The position numbers were made by a program, and so were the translations under genes. From Lumbricus rubellus (Eukaryota > Annelida > Clitellata > Crassiclitellata > Lumbricidae), in the NCBI GenBank assembly GCA_945859605.1, contig OX243827.1, forward strand, positions 25,801,502 through 25,865,501: a stretch of DNA of 64,000 bases. Reading direction: 5' to 3'. The notes beneath the pieces are model-generated. The model made no database searches. It was given only the letters and a program-made list of their open reading frames with translations, and was not told the origin of the DNA. This document shows, piece by piece, positions 48,471-63,498 of this stretch; position 1 is the first letter of the stretch; each line of letters opens with the position of its first letter.

Positions 48471-50770
48471 TGGTCGACGAGGATTTTCGGCGAAGAAGGT
48501 CGTCGACGTTGATCGACGTCGATGTTGCATAACTCTTCGCCAACTCCACATTTTGTCAACGTCTAAGCCACACTTATTTTTCTACAATTATTGTCATGAG
48601 GATCGTTAACATTGCTATGGTCTAGGCCTATATTGGTATAGTGATACAAATAAACAGTTTTTTGGCGTTTAATGTCTCTGTGTTCAAAAAAACTTTTTGG
48701 AAAATTCAAGCTTTGGTTTCCTACTTAGGCTAGCTGTCGTGAAAAAATAACACATGGCCTATGACGCATTAGCATGAACCTAGTTTTGTCAACGTCGGAC
48801 ACATCACAGCAGGGTTTTAATAGGCTAGTTTTGTTCGGCGTTAACACAAGACTGTTCGGCAAAGTCGGACAGCAAAGGCTGCAGTTTCAACCATGACACT
48901 AATTCAATAGGCCTATCGCTCAAACAAGTTAAGCCAAAACAGATAGGCCTATAATTATACTGTAATCTATGTGATAAAAATTCAAACTTCTTCTCTTCCT
49001 CTGCAATTAAAGTTAGGTTATCTTAATTCTTAAACCCTCAACAGTGAATGATGATTTCATTATGACAGCTTGCAAAATTCTACAAAATCCGACATGTAGG
49101 CTAAGCTTATCGAAAGTAATCGACGTCTTAAAATTAAGGCAACGATTCCTTGAAGGTTATTAAGTTTTAATCGTTAGATGGAGCCTCTGCAAATATAACC
49201 CATGATAGGTCTACCGCCTACTGCCACCTGGTGATCGAAATTTCTTGTGCGTGGTAGGTCGTTGAAAACTTTGTCCGACTTTACTTGATGTCCGACTTTA
49301 TGTTAGGTCTCCCTACGTAGCCAAGTTCATCGAAGAGTGGACCGAGTATCGCGCTCCAGGCTCTCGCAAAGATGTAGAGCGCCGCCAATGGTGCCTTGTC
49401 TATAATAACGTGCGTTGATTAATGAAAATTCAATTCTTCATGGATTCCGTTATGATGAGATGACTGATTGAAGAAACACTTTCCTGCAGATCGATTAGCC
49501 TGTGCAACAAAATTTCAGAATCATGCAATGTACATGTAAACGCAGAACAAATAGACAATACGACGAAAACATTGCAATTGTGAACAATCTCTGTAGAATG
49601 CAGTGAATTGCGATTTGACAACAAAGTAGGCTAATATTTTACTCTACAAATTACAATAGCCTACAACACGCTGCCGCATAGTGCATGCATAGTTGCATAG
49701 GCCTACATGTAGCCTATATCTTTACAATGTGCATGTAGGATGTGTGCGCGTGCGTTCGTGTGTGTATGTGCGTGTGCGTTTTTGTGTGAGTGTGTTGGCG
49801 TGTGTGTATGTTGCAGATGTAGACATGACATATACATGTATACATGTAGGTTTTGGCCTAGACAATGTCATAAAACTGTCCGATTTGGCAAAATTATCTC
49901 GTTATAAAAAGACAGACGCTTTAGTGAAGCGCACGCGTATGTTTAGCTTTGTGATCTATGTATGTAGGCCTATGTATGCATAAATGCGTTTCTGTGTGTA
50001 TGTGCACGTGCCTCTACTATGAGGTTTATTGTCGCAGACTTTGCCATGCGATTAAAACTGCATGTATATAATAATCCCAGGAGGTCTGTGCCTGGTATTG
50101 AAACAGGAAGAGAGTCATGGTCGTAAAGTCATTTGGTCGTCCGTTTCATATAGCCGACACCGCAGCCATATTCACTGTTTTTTTAGCTCTCGTCTAATGA
50201 TGCCATATATAAGCTATTAAGCTTACACTTGAAGTGTCCTGTTCTCAAAACCATAATCTACTTGACGTAGCCGATTATATTAGCCTACAGTTATGTAGTC
50301 ATCCTCTCTGGTAGTCTTTCCTCATCTTTCTCTCGCCTTAAAGTCTACATTTTCTCTCGAGGTTGCATGCACTGGGAGCGCTTCTGAAAGGCTTTTGCTG
50401 TGAGAATCGCTTTATAAATGGTCAGATACAATACAATACAATACATTACAAAATATTTCAAGTGAGACTATAAAGGCTAAGAAGTAGGCCCTAGTGAAGG
50501 TTGCAGGGCATGTTTAGAAAATATGTAAATCCGTGGCTAGTCCTGCGACCAAGAATGAGCTCCATGTTATCCTTCTTCATAATACCTATTGATCTGTCTA
50601 CCTCATTTCTTTCTCTTCTTAAGACTGTCTTATTCGACCGGGGTTGGACTGTAAGCGCTCTTGAGTAGTTAAACAGTTGAAGGAGCGCTATGTCAAATTA
50701 CCAGTAGGCTAAATAAATAAATAAATAAAACTCTCATCTGATGAAAACCAAGGAGTCAACGCCAGAACTA
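48471..50770. other. Region between satellite and HEPN-PGRP gene
   Basis: No coding exon is recognised. Simple TG-rich sequence lies at 49735-49815. Two LINE/SINE 3' ends in plus orientation occur at 50360-50450 (CACTGGGAGCGCTTCTGAAAGG, then an AATAC tail) and at 50600-50732 (GTAAGCGCTCTTGAGTAG, GGAGCGCTATGTCAAAT, then AAATAAAT). The right end should include the 3' untranslated region of the minus-strand gene that stops at 50771. Confidence 0.5.
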
Positions 50771-54433
<3,663 letters not shown>

Positions 54434-55427
54434 TATGAAACGTGCACAGAAGAACGATGCAATCTAATGCGAATTTATCAAAATATTCCCATCTTCCACT
54501 AAAACCACGTCAAAGAGATTCCCCTGCTCGCCGTGGCATTATCAATTCAAGTCCACAATTATAGCAAAACGATCCTTTTTTCGTTCCTGTGTAGGGTCAG
54601 ACTACAGAGAGGTCAAGTCTAGGAGACAGCGTGGTCCATAGCTGGTAAGAAGTGATGATGGTGATTGATCGTGTGATGAAGCCTGAGTAGAATCTGGATG
54701 GGATGACTTGAATAGTTTGCAACCGTTGAAATCACGCGATTTCTACTATCCACAAAAGAACGGAATCAACTTAGGCCTATAATTGACAGGCGCTCGGTCA
54801 AACAAAATAGAAAATAGACAGGGAAATAGGTCAAAATCGGTTCGAGTTAACGTTATTGAGGATCAAGCCAGACAATAAGACTACTTCTGCACTGCATGGT
54901 CGTTATACTTTCGCTATCGCAATATGTTCACAGCTTTAGTGTTATTAGGCCTACACGGCTTAATGCCACGTGTCCTGCCGCGAACGCCAACCACTCAGAC
55001 CGATAATAATTATGAAGAGCTAGATTGTCGCACGCAGTAGCCTATTTCATTATGGCCTATAGTTTGGTGAGCCTCTAAATTCCTGTCACTGTTACTTTTA
55101 CTACGCATTGACTGAATATGCAATTAGGTAATTTCCGAGACCTGGCTAATTATTGGTAGCGGTAAAACCTCTGTGAAAAGAAATGTTGTCCGAATACAAA
55201 CACCGCTGACGTCTTTTATGAATAATCGACGTTCTGAAAATACAACCACGCACGTAATGGCTTATTCTCGATGAGTACGATAGGCCTATTTGGTTCATGA
55301 TTGTGTAAAAAAAACGCACCACCGCAGTCAGTCACTTTCTTCAGCGAAGTTTCTAAACCTATTCTGATCCTATTGAGTTGTGTGTCATGTCTCCTCACTT
55401 AGTATACAGTAACATATTCGTTTAGGC
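54434..55427. other. Upstream region of the HEPN-PGRP gene
   Basis: No coding exon is recognised. It should contain the promoter and 5' untranslated sequence of the minus-strand gene that starts at 54433. I see no clear core promoter element. Confidence 0.4.
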
Positions 55428-55898
55428 CAGGGGTGTCAAACCTTTTTTAGTGGCGGGCCAGTTTTAACATCTTCCAACAAGTGGAGGGCCAGTGTGAACA
55501 TCTTCCAAGAAGTGGCGGGCCAGGGTGTCGAAGCTTCTGAGCAAAATTTGAAAGTGATCTGAGAGGGAGCTCTGGGCTTGGTCAGCCAATTCCCAGAACA
55601 TTTGAAATAATATAGCCTAAGTGTTTCGTAACTTTCAAAAAATGTTTAACAGACAACCAACCGGAAACCATAGATAGGCCTACACACTGTAGTACACAGT
55701 CTGTACAGAGCTATACGTGCGTCTGAGCAAAAATGACGTCAGTAAGAAAAACCTCCATGTATTTGGCGCTGGCTGTAAAATTATAAATATTTGAACTTTT
55801 ATCTTCTAACTTTGTAATCTTTAGGGAAGGTTCCGCGGGCCAGAAAAAATCGTCGGCGGGCCAGAAATGGCCCACGGGCCAGCTCTTTGACACCCCTG
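55428..55898. mobile_element. hAT-type MITE (CAGGGGTGTCAAA family), copy 2
   Basis: The ends are CAGGGGTGTCAAA and TTTGACACCCCTG, with a perfect 8-bp duplication GTTTAGGC at 55420-55427 and 55899-55906. Internal GCGGGCCAG, GAGAGGGAGCT and CAACCGGAAACCATAGATA blocks match copy 1 at 32764-34014. This copy lacks the nested insert. Confidence 0.92.
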
Positions 55899-55906
55899 GT
55901 TTAGGC

Positions 55907-57077
55907 TATTGAATTTTTTTACGTCTCACCGCATCTAGGTACCGATTACATGAAAAATAAAATTGCCTGTTGTTAAAATTGTTCTCATGAAAAGGTTCCT
56001 TGCTATTTTCTCTTGCTATTATATGACCTCAACACACCTCAAAGACACTGACACTTCTGACAACGCTGTATCACCACACACATAATATTTTTGATTCTTG
56101 CTCGTATGTAGGCTACCACGCATTATTATCCACACGTTATCGGCATACCCACAGCCGCAGGTCTACCTTTATTCCCTGCAGCCTCTCGGATTGTCCGCGA
56201 TCTGTTTCTGTGTACATGAAAAATAGTCATTTACTGGTCTGCTCCCAATCTATTTAATCGTGCTCTTTGTCTCCGTCTCTGTGTCTGCTTCTGTCTCTGT
56301 CTCCATCTCTCTCTCTGTGTCTTTCTGTCTCTCTCTGTCTATCTGTCTCTCTCTGTCTCTGTCAGTTTCTCTGTGTGCTTCTCTGTCTGTCTCTGTATCT
56401 GTCTGTCTCTTTGTCTGTCTGTCTGTCTCTGTCTGTCTCTTCCTCTCTCTTGACACCTGTCTTAGCGTCTTCTTTTTTTATGTAATACCGGTCCGAGGAT
56501 CAGTCGCTAGACCCACTATGGTGACTATACCATTTATACTCCATGCAGGTTTCTTCGCTGTCAGTCATATTCGTTTTGTCCTTACAAAGGCTTACATACG
56601 TGTATAAATTCACCTTAAGTCGAGGATTTCTAACCCGAATAACATATCCAGCTAAACGATCCGCATAATGTTACTGTCAGGCGTCGCATATGCATACATG
56701 TACGTGTAGACAAAAAGTGTTGATTACAATGGTTATTAATTATATTCTCAGCATCATTTACAAAGTACGAGTTCATCAACGAGTTAGTCATGGCACAACA
56801 ATAAACATTTATGTCGACGATTTCTTACTCGAGTAAAAATCTCCAGGAACTGTTGGTCGAGTCGCGGATTTCACTTCCCCCTCCCCTTTTAGGAGACGTT
56901 GCATCCACATGCGTCAACATAATACCCTGCTATGGAATCTGTCTCAAAATGATACGTCTTAAGCATGACCATATATGCCTAAGATGTCAATCAAAGACTT
57001 CGTTTATTATTGCACTTATTATCTTTTCGACTGCATTACAACTCTTTATTAACACTTTACAATCGTTTGAAAAATTT
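55907..57077. other. Region 3' of the GPCR gene
   Basis: A TC/TGTC microsatellite occupies about 56263-56452. The right part probably includes the 3' untranslated region of the minus-strand GPCR ending at 57078. Nothing else is recognised. Confidence 0.45.
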
Positions 57078-58262
57078 CTAGACTACCAGAATGACTTCTG
57101 CTCTCTGGTGCATTTGACACTTGAACATGTTGCGAAGGATTCTGCTGAATCTTCTGCTGTACAAACAGTAGATGAGAAAATTTACCGATGAGTTTAAAAC
57201 GACGAATGTAAAAGATATGCAGGAGGCACACGACGCCACTCGAGACAACATGATTGAAGGGTCGACAAGTTTTATGATGTACAGAGCAGTTTTAGGCATT
57301 TGACAAACGAAAAACACACCAACGACAACGGTGAGCATCTTTGTGATGGTTCTTTCTCTGCTGATTTTCAACGTCATCTGCGAACGTCTTCTCTTTAAAG
57401 CACGAAGCGCACGGGCGATGTGAAAGTTGAGAATCATTAGAATGATTAGTGGAACAAAGCCGTTTGCGACTGAATACAGCAGTGTTTCGTAGTACCGTAG
57501 TCCATTACAAACACGCACAAGCATGTCGCAGATAGCGGATTCTGGTGTGTGAACTTGAGAATAGTCGTAACGGCATGTGGCTGCGTAGTGCTTGTGCACG
57601 AGCGAATCGAAGAAGAAGGGTGTATTTAAAAGCACAGCAAGAATGAACAGCAGCAGGACTACCACCTTCATACGTCGCAAGTTCCGCCATTTCGTGTACA
57701 TCGGTTTGCATGTAGCTAGATACCGATCAACTGTGACTAAGACCACAATCCAGACGGTAAGGATATGCGCACATAAACGCATTGGTCGCTGAAGAATGTT
57801 AAATAGTTCAAGACCCCAATCGTCCAGCAAATCGATCGCCCGTAGCAGTTTACTTAGGAGTGGGAACGACAGATAGGTGTTGTCGACCACGGCCAAAATC
57901 TGCAGGAGCCAAATGGTTGTATTCGCTTTGTCTGGATCGCGTCTCAGTACCAAAATGGCGACGACGTTACCGATGAAGCCGAAGATACAGAGGACGAAGA
58001 CGAGGACTGTACCGAAGGTGACTTCGCAGTACCGGTAATCGTCGGTATAGTCAGATGACGCAAATGGTGTCGTACCATTCGTGACGTCGACTTGCAATTC
58101 AGTCATCCTTTGCGTCCAGTCGATTTGCAATTCCGTCGTCCTGTGTGTCAAAACTTCAGCTCTTGACTGGTTTTCAAAGAACGGTTCCCTATCATCGGAT
58201 TGGTCAAATGTCCAGTTTGACTGGTTCAGAGGTGGTAATGGAGCCTCACCATTGGTCGTCAT
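57078..58262 (-). CDS. Rhodopsin-family GPCR, FMRFamide-receptor-like
   Basis: One exon encodes 394 residues from the first ATG. A 78-residue extracellular N-terminus has likely N-glycosylation sites at Asn13, 16, 31 and 62. Seven hydrophobic helices follow. Class A hallmarks are GN in TM1 (FIGNVVAILVL, about 96-106), LAVVDNTYL in TM2, DRY at 179-181 after TM3, FFVCQMP in TM6, and NSSVNFLIY at 357-365 as the NPxxY variant. The style is that of invertebrate neuropeptide (FMRFamide/myosuppressin-like) receptors, and the ligand cannot be named. The N-terminus has an internal duplication (RTTELQIDWT and RMTELQVDVT). The C-terminus EVILVV is shared with the paralogue at 63499. An acceptor-like TTTACATTGTAG just upstream of the ATG suggests a 5' exon further right. 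Confidence 0.85.
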   Translation of the reverse strand: MTTNGEAPLPPLNQSNWTFDQSDDREPFFENQSRAEVLTHRTTELQIDWTQRMTELQVDVTNGTTPFASSDYTDDYRYCEVTFGTVLVFVLCIFGFIGNVVAILVLRRDPDKANTTIWLLQILAVVDNTYLSFPLLSKLLRAIDLLDDWGLELFNILQRPMRLCAHILTVWIVVLVTVDRYLATCKPMYTKWRNLRRMKVVVLLLFILAVLLNTPFFFDSLVHKHYAATCRYDYSQVHTPESAICDMLVRVCNGLRYYETLLYSVANGFVPLIILMILNFHIARALRALKRRRSQMTLKISRERTITKMLTVVVGVFFVCQMPKTALYIIKLVDPSIMLSRVASCASCISFTFVVLNSSVNFLIYCLYSRRFSRILRNMFKCQMHQRAEVILVV

Positions 58263-60204
58263 CACGTCTACAATGTAAAACAAGCGTGAATTTTACCAGG
58301 GTTAAATTCTAATATCCATATCCTGATCTTTAAAAAAATTAAAATATTAGCCTATGTCCATTTGAAGCCGAAGCAATAAGCTTATAGTCCATTACAATCA
58401 ACATTGTTCTCATATTAAAAAAGGTTCTTTACTATTTTCTTATAGCAACATCTCATGTAATATTGATTCAGCCTCTGGTTGACATTATTGTCAAGTCAAT
58501 AAAATATTACTAGCTTTCAATGTTTTAACAGTCGATTGGTATAATTATTATTGCAGTCAGCTGATCTTGATGATTAGACCCTAATAATCATGTCGATGGA
58601 TCTAAACTATGCGCCCCAAGTTGAGAGAAAATCCTTTACCAAGTGGGAGACCAAGGCAGACATGCTTGGACGCAGGTTGTGTGTTCATTATTAAATTGAT
58701 GTAGGCCTAGGCTATCAGTCATCGTGAAATGACAAAATAGGACGTCTTACTCAGGGTTCCTTTTAATGAATTTTTAGAACTGCACAGTTCCTTCTTTCTC
58801 CGCCATGGCAAATTATTTCCAATCAGATGACAATGACCTTTTAAAACTATTGTTAACTGTCCAGAAATACTTATACAGCTGCACATATGCATTTAGAACT
58901 GTTCTATTTGGGTGCAACTGCACAATACAAAAAGTTCTTAAAAAGTTCTTACCACGTTGAAATGATTCCTTCACAGGTCTATCTATCGGCTTTGTCGTGA
59001 ACACAGCTCCGGAGTAGGCTTATATGACACGTTTCTTTTATCTGCTATGATCGAAAGATAATAGCCTACTTCGAAATTCTAAAATTAAGTGTTTCCTGTT
59101 TAAAAGTAATGAGCGGTAGCCTAAGCAAAGAACTCTGTGATAGGCCTAATTATTATTAATATTATTGAAACGCTCCACTCATCACTTAATTCGCAATGGA
59201 ACACAAGTGGCTGTTCTCTGGACAATTATAAGTATGATCTATTGTGAGCACTGAACAATGAAACATTGTAGGCTACTACTGATCGTTTCAGAATAGCAGC
59301 TTTGTATCATCATACCATAGACGAATATTGTCTCTGCCTCTGTCTCTCTGTCTCCCTGTCTCTGTCTCTCAGACGAATTTTTGTCTTTCTGTATCTCTGT
59401 ATCTCTGTCGCTCTGTCTTTGTCCCTGTCTGTTTGTCTGTCTTTTTGTCTGTCTCTTTCTCTTACGCCTCTCGGATAACCGCAGAGCATTTACTTATTGC
59501 ACTCTAAAATAAAAATTCGCATCAAACGCAATGAACAAGCAGACAAGCGAAGATTTATAGATTTACAAAAATATTGGCGTGTTTGGTTTTAATTAGTCTA
59601 TCAGTCGCGCCCCAAGAAGAGTCAGCAATGAATTGTGCGCAGCATCTGTTAACGACAAACTCTTCCACTGATTGTATCATCATCATCATCATCATCAATA
59701 TCCTTAGGCTCAATGCCCGTAGGAGTCCGATGCCACTCTCTGTCTGAGTCGGTCTCGTGCCATGTTGCCCAGCTTCAACCGGTCCGGTCAGCAGGTCTGC
59801 TCCATACCATTAACATCTTGGGGCAGCTAAACCACCTTGTCTGATTGAAGAGAATCGTGAAAAAGAGGCACGAAGGACAACGTGGGTCAATGCCCGTTGT
59901 GTCCCACGCTCTCTCCCCCGACCCTCTCCATCAGTCTGTCCTGACCGACCTGTGCATGTCTGCTTCACATCATGACACCTTGAAGCATCTGGGTAGCTAT
60001 GTTACTTGTGTCGTGGTTTTGGCGGATTACAATCGTCTTGATTTTTCACTGCCAGTGTATCGCCACCCATCTGGCAAACCTTCCTCATTTTGTCCGGGCT
60101 TAGGACCGGCACAGGGACGTTGTTGGTTCCCTGTGGCAGAGGATGGATGCAGTTTAACGTCATGCCCAGAACTGATTGTATATATACATATATACATGTA
60201 TATA
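58263..60204. other. Region between the GPCR and the foldback transposon
   Basis: A TC/TGTC microsatellite lies at about 59330-59462. At 59675-59830, an ATC triplet run is followed on the minus strand by sequence resembling the C-terminal end of a LINE reading frame (GPVEAGQHGTRPTQ in one frame), which is weak evidence. A 5' exon of the GPCR may lie here but cannot be placed. No other gene is recognised. Confidence 0.4.
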
Positions 60205-61420
60205 GGGTGTCTCGATAGGTCGTGAACGATTTTGAATGCAGACAAATATATGTTATACACAATATAATGTGGAAAGTTTTATACTGGCGGATAGGTTATT
60301 CAAATGAAAATGTTAATATAAAAAAATTAGATCACTAGCTCACTTATTCAGATTGTAGCGCCAATTTCCGTGACGTCATCAAATTCGTGCCAATTAAACG
60401 TCCAGTTAAACCGCAAACAATATTGTACGACCATCATTGTTAATCCACACATAATTAATTAATACAAATTATCATTTAGTATTTAATAATGATTCCTTTA
60501 CTATTTATTACAGCCTCATGTCGATTAGTCATCGAGCAAATAGATTTTTCAGAGTTGTCAGAGGTTGGCCTATTGACATCCATGCCTTCCGAAGCCGACG
60601 TTTTAAGGTGTTCAGTGCCTGGGGTTTGGGTTCGGCATAAACAGTTGGATTAACAAAACTTCATATCATCCCAAATAAAACTTCAGTCACTTCGACTTCT
60701 TACAATTACATCAATGAGATACAGGAGAAAGAGGTCAAACTCGCATTCCAGCGAAGTGTAGTCTGCGCTCAGTTAACAGCCACAACAATGTTTCATAATA
60801 ACGACGAAGGATTATTTCAACAAGACGGTGCACGTGCACACACATCAAAGGCCTCCGTCGAATGGCTGAACAAGAATATCAATGGATACCGTAGCCTACA
60901 TCTCACAGATGGACTGGCCACCTAATTCGCCGGACTTGTCATCAATGGAAAATGTTTGGAGTATTATGGCGGCAACTGTTTATGCCGATACCGAACCCCC
61001 AAACGTCACGTCCTTAAAACGTCGGCTTTGTAAGGCATGGACATCAATTATAGGCCTACCACTGACAACTCTGAAAAATCTATTTGGCTCGATGGCTAAT
61101 CAACTTGAGCCTGTAATAAATAGTAATGGAAACATTATTAAATACTAAATGATAATTTGTATTAATTAATTATGTGTGGATTAACAATGATGGTCGTACA
61201 ATAATCGTTTGCGGTTTAACTGGACGTTTAATTGGCACGAATTTGATGACGTCACGGAAATTGGCGCTACAATCTGAATAAGTGAGCTAGTGATCTAATT
61301 TTTTTATATTAACATTTTCGTTTGAATAACCTATCCGCCAGTATAAAACTTTCCACATTATATTGTGTATAACAGATATTTGTCTGCATTCAAAATCGTT
61401 CACGACCTATCGAGACACCC
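60205..61420 (+). mobile_element. Foldback Tc1-like transposon with about 450-bp arms
   Basis: The ends are GGGTGTCTCGATAGG and its inverse, each next to TA. The left arm (60205 to about 60655) is an inverted copy of the right arm (about 60975 to 61420) with few differences over the outer 330 bp and more in the inner 120 bp. The right arm contains the C-terminal coding part of a Tc1-type transposase, so the left arm carries that coding sequence reversed. The unpaired middle, about 320 bp, holds the central transposase segment. Confidence 0.85.
60790..61148 (+). pseudogene. Broken Tc1-type transposase, C-terminal part
   Basis: One frame gives LFQQDGARAHTSKASVEWLN (second catalytic Asp region) and ends at a stop near 60925. 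The next frame (60882-61148) gives DWPPNSPDLSSMENVWSIM, with the third catalytic residue as Glu of MEN, and runs to a natural C-terminus. A frameshift near 60880-60910 breaks the gene, and the N-terminal DNA-binding domain and first Asp are absent. It cannot make an active enzyme. Confidence 0.75.
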
Positions 61421-61494
61421 TATATATACAATTATACATGTGTATATATAAAATATAATATACAATATACATATAATATATATATACTTTTTAC

Positions 61495-61690
61495 ACTTAT
61501 GGCTCATGCGATGTTCTTGACACGCGTCAGCCGCTCTCTTATGGTAGGCTACATGTAGCTCTCCATTTCTCCCTGTACTGTGCCTGTGAGTGTGAGTAGC
61601 TTCCTGAATCGTCAAACTCAAATCATCACAGTCTTCTTTTAACGTGTCTATCCACTTTTTCTTTGGTCTTCCTCTTCATCTTCTCCCGTG
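61495..61690 (-). mobile_element. LINE ORF2 C-terminal fragment
   Basis: On the minus strand one frame reads RGRPKKKWIDTLKEDCDDL, the conserved block close to the end of many LINE ORF2 proteins, then continues to a Lys-rich end near 61495. A TGA precedes the block in frame. It is a short dead fragment next to the foldback element. Confidence 0.6.
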
Positions 61691-63498
61691 TACATAGCCA
61701 TCTAGTGCTATCTTTGTATATATATGAATTGTAAATATTATTAAGGACCGGTTAAGCACATAATAGACAATATAGAAATCCTGAATGAGCTGCTTTGTTT
61801 GAAAACGATCAATGCTATCTTTTCAAATCAAAATCGATGACAAGAATCTGATAGGTGGTGCCGATGAATCTGCTACAGCAATACTTTCTTAGCTGTCACA
61901 GGGAATGCATCTATACAGGGGCGGATACAGAAATTTTCGAAGGGGACCCACAATTTTTGGTCCGGGAAGTCCAACAAATGTTCCCTCTTTTACCGGAAAA
62001 AACTGTCGACTTGTTTTAGTCATTTGGTCGCAATTTATAGAAAACATACTGTTCATACCTAATGGATAGACCTTTCTCCAAACCAAATGGGGGCACGTTC
62101 TATGGTTCTATGAATGGGGGGCTTGGCCAGATTTGCCCCCCGGATCGCCCATGTATCTATATGAACGCAAGTAGAACAGAATGACGCTTAGGGCTTTGAT
62201 TTATATGGCTAGTAGGCCATCATTCTTGCCATCGCTGTTGTCTCACATGCGGGGTTTGAGTAGGAACTGTGTAAAATTTAAAATCCTTAATGCAACAGTA
62301 ACTTATAATGTGTTCTTAACATTCATTGATTATTTTCAATCAGTCAATCAATCAATCAATCAATGTACTTTATTGATCACCGTGTTTTAGGCCTGCGTCG
62401 TTTTTTCTCTCCAGCCAACCGATTGACTTTGACCAAAGCGTCTATAATTAAATCAACGATGCAACGTGCGAAACGTAGCCTATCCTGGTAGGATGCAGCA
62501 AAAGCATTTTCTAATTGAGGATTTACAATACAAAACAATACCGGTACAATTATAATAGGCTACAACAGTTACTGTAGTTCGATTATCTACAGAATTCTTT
62601 CTGGACGGTTGCAAACAAATTCCCAATGCAGTTTTGTCAATCGAAAAATCACATCCAGCGAATTCGTTTAGCCTAATTATTTTTAATACAGCGAATTTAA
62701 TTTAAAAAAATGTTAAGTCATAAAAAAATATATTCTTGACTGAGTTCAGACAGATTTAAGTTTTCCTGATGTTGAAAATGTTCAAACTGAAAATTATGAT
62801 CCTATTAATCTTATGACAACTAAAGTCTTGAATGAGCGTCCTTGTTTAAAAAGTTCAAAATGTTCAAACTGAAAATTATGATCCTCTGAATCTTATGACA
62901 ACTAAAGTCTTGAATAAGCGTCCTTGTTTCAAAAGTTCAAAATGTTCACTGTCGTCTATGTGCCTATAACAATAATAACACGTAGACGACAATTCATCGA
63001 TGAGCAAAACGATCTACACTATGTAAGTAAGTAAGTAAGTGAGTAAGTACGTACATTATTGAACGGCCTGCAAATGCACTGCGGGAACAATGGACAAGAA
63101 TATAATAATTAAAGCATGTACAATCACGAAAAATTGAAATAAGCAATTCAATAAACATAGTAGGCTAGCTAACCAATACAACTACATAATAGACAATAGA
63201 CATGTTATGAACTATACAGGAGAAAAAAAGCTAGACAAAAAAGTATTGCCACTTGAATAGCATCCGCGTGTTATAAAGCCAGATCTGATTAATGCATATG
63301 CATTAGGAATCTCTCGGTTGTGAGAACGAGGACGAAGTGAGTAGGTAACATTCTTAATGGGAGGTAATAGAGGACCAAGGACGTGGCTTGGGTTGTAGAG
63401 TACAGAAGAGAAGAGGGAGGAATCAGCATGAGCACACAGGTCATCGAACGACTTCTGGTCGGCATTTAGAAAGCTGAGCCGCACTGTTTTACGTATTA
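61691..63498. other. Region between transposons and the partial GPCR
   Basis: No coding exon is recognised. A hAT-like MITE probably spans about 61916-62150, starting CAGGGGCGGATACAG, with no perfect duplication seen. (CAAT)n occurs near 62340-62363. An 82-bp direct repeat lies at 62775-62949 and a GTAA repeat at 63025-63053. The 3' untranslated region of the next GPCR should lie at the right end. Confidence 0.45.
62775..62949. repeat. Two-copy 82-bp direct repeat
   Basis: AAAATGTTCAAACTGAAAAT through CTTGAATGAGCGTCCTTGTTT is repeated with an 82-bp period, with the start of a third copy at 62939. The copies differ at only a few positions. Confidence 0.9.

Noticed and set aside
58813..59004. 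63-codon minus-strand ORF upstream of the GPCR as its 5' exon
   Set aside because: It has no signal peptide or match to the receptor family, and I could not tie a donor in phase to the acceptor-like site at the GPCR start.
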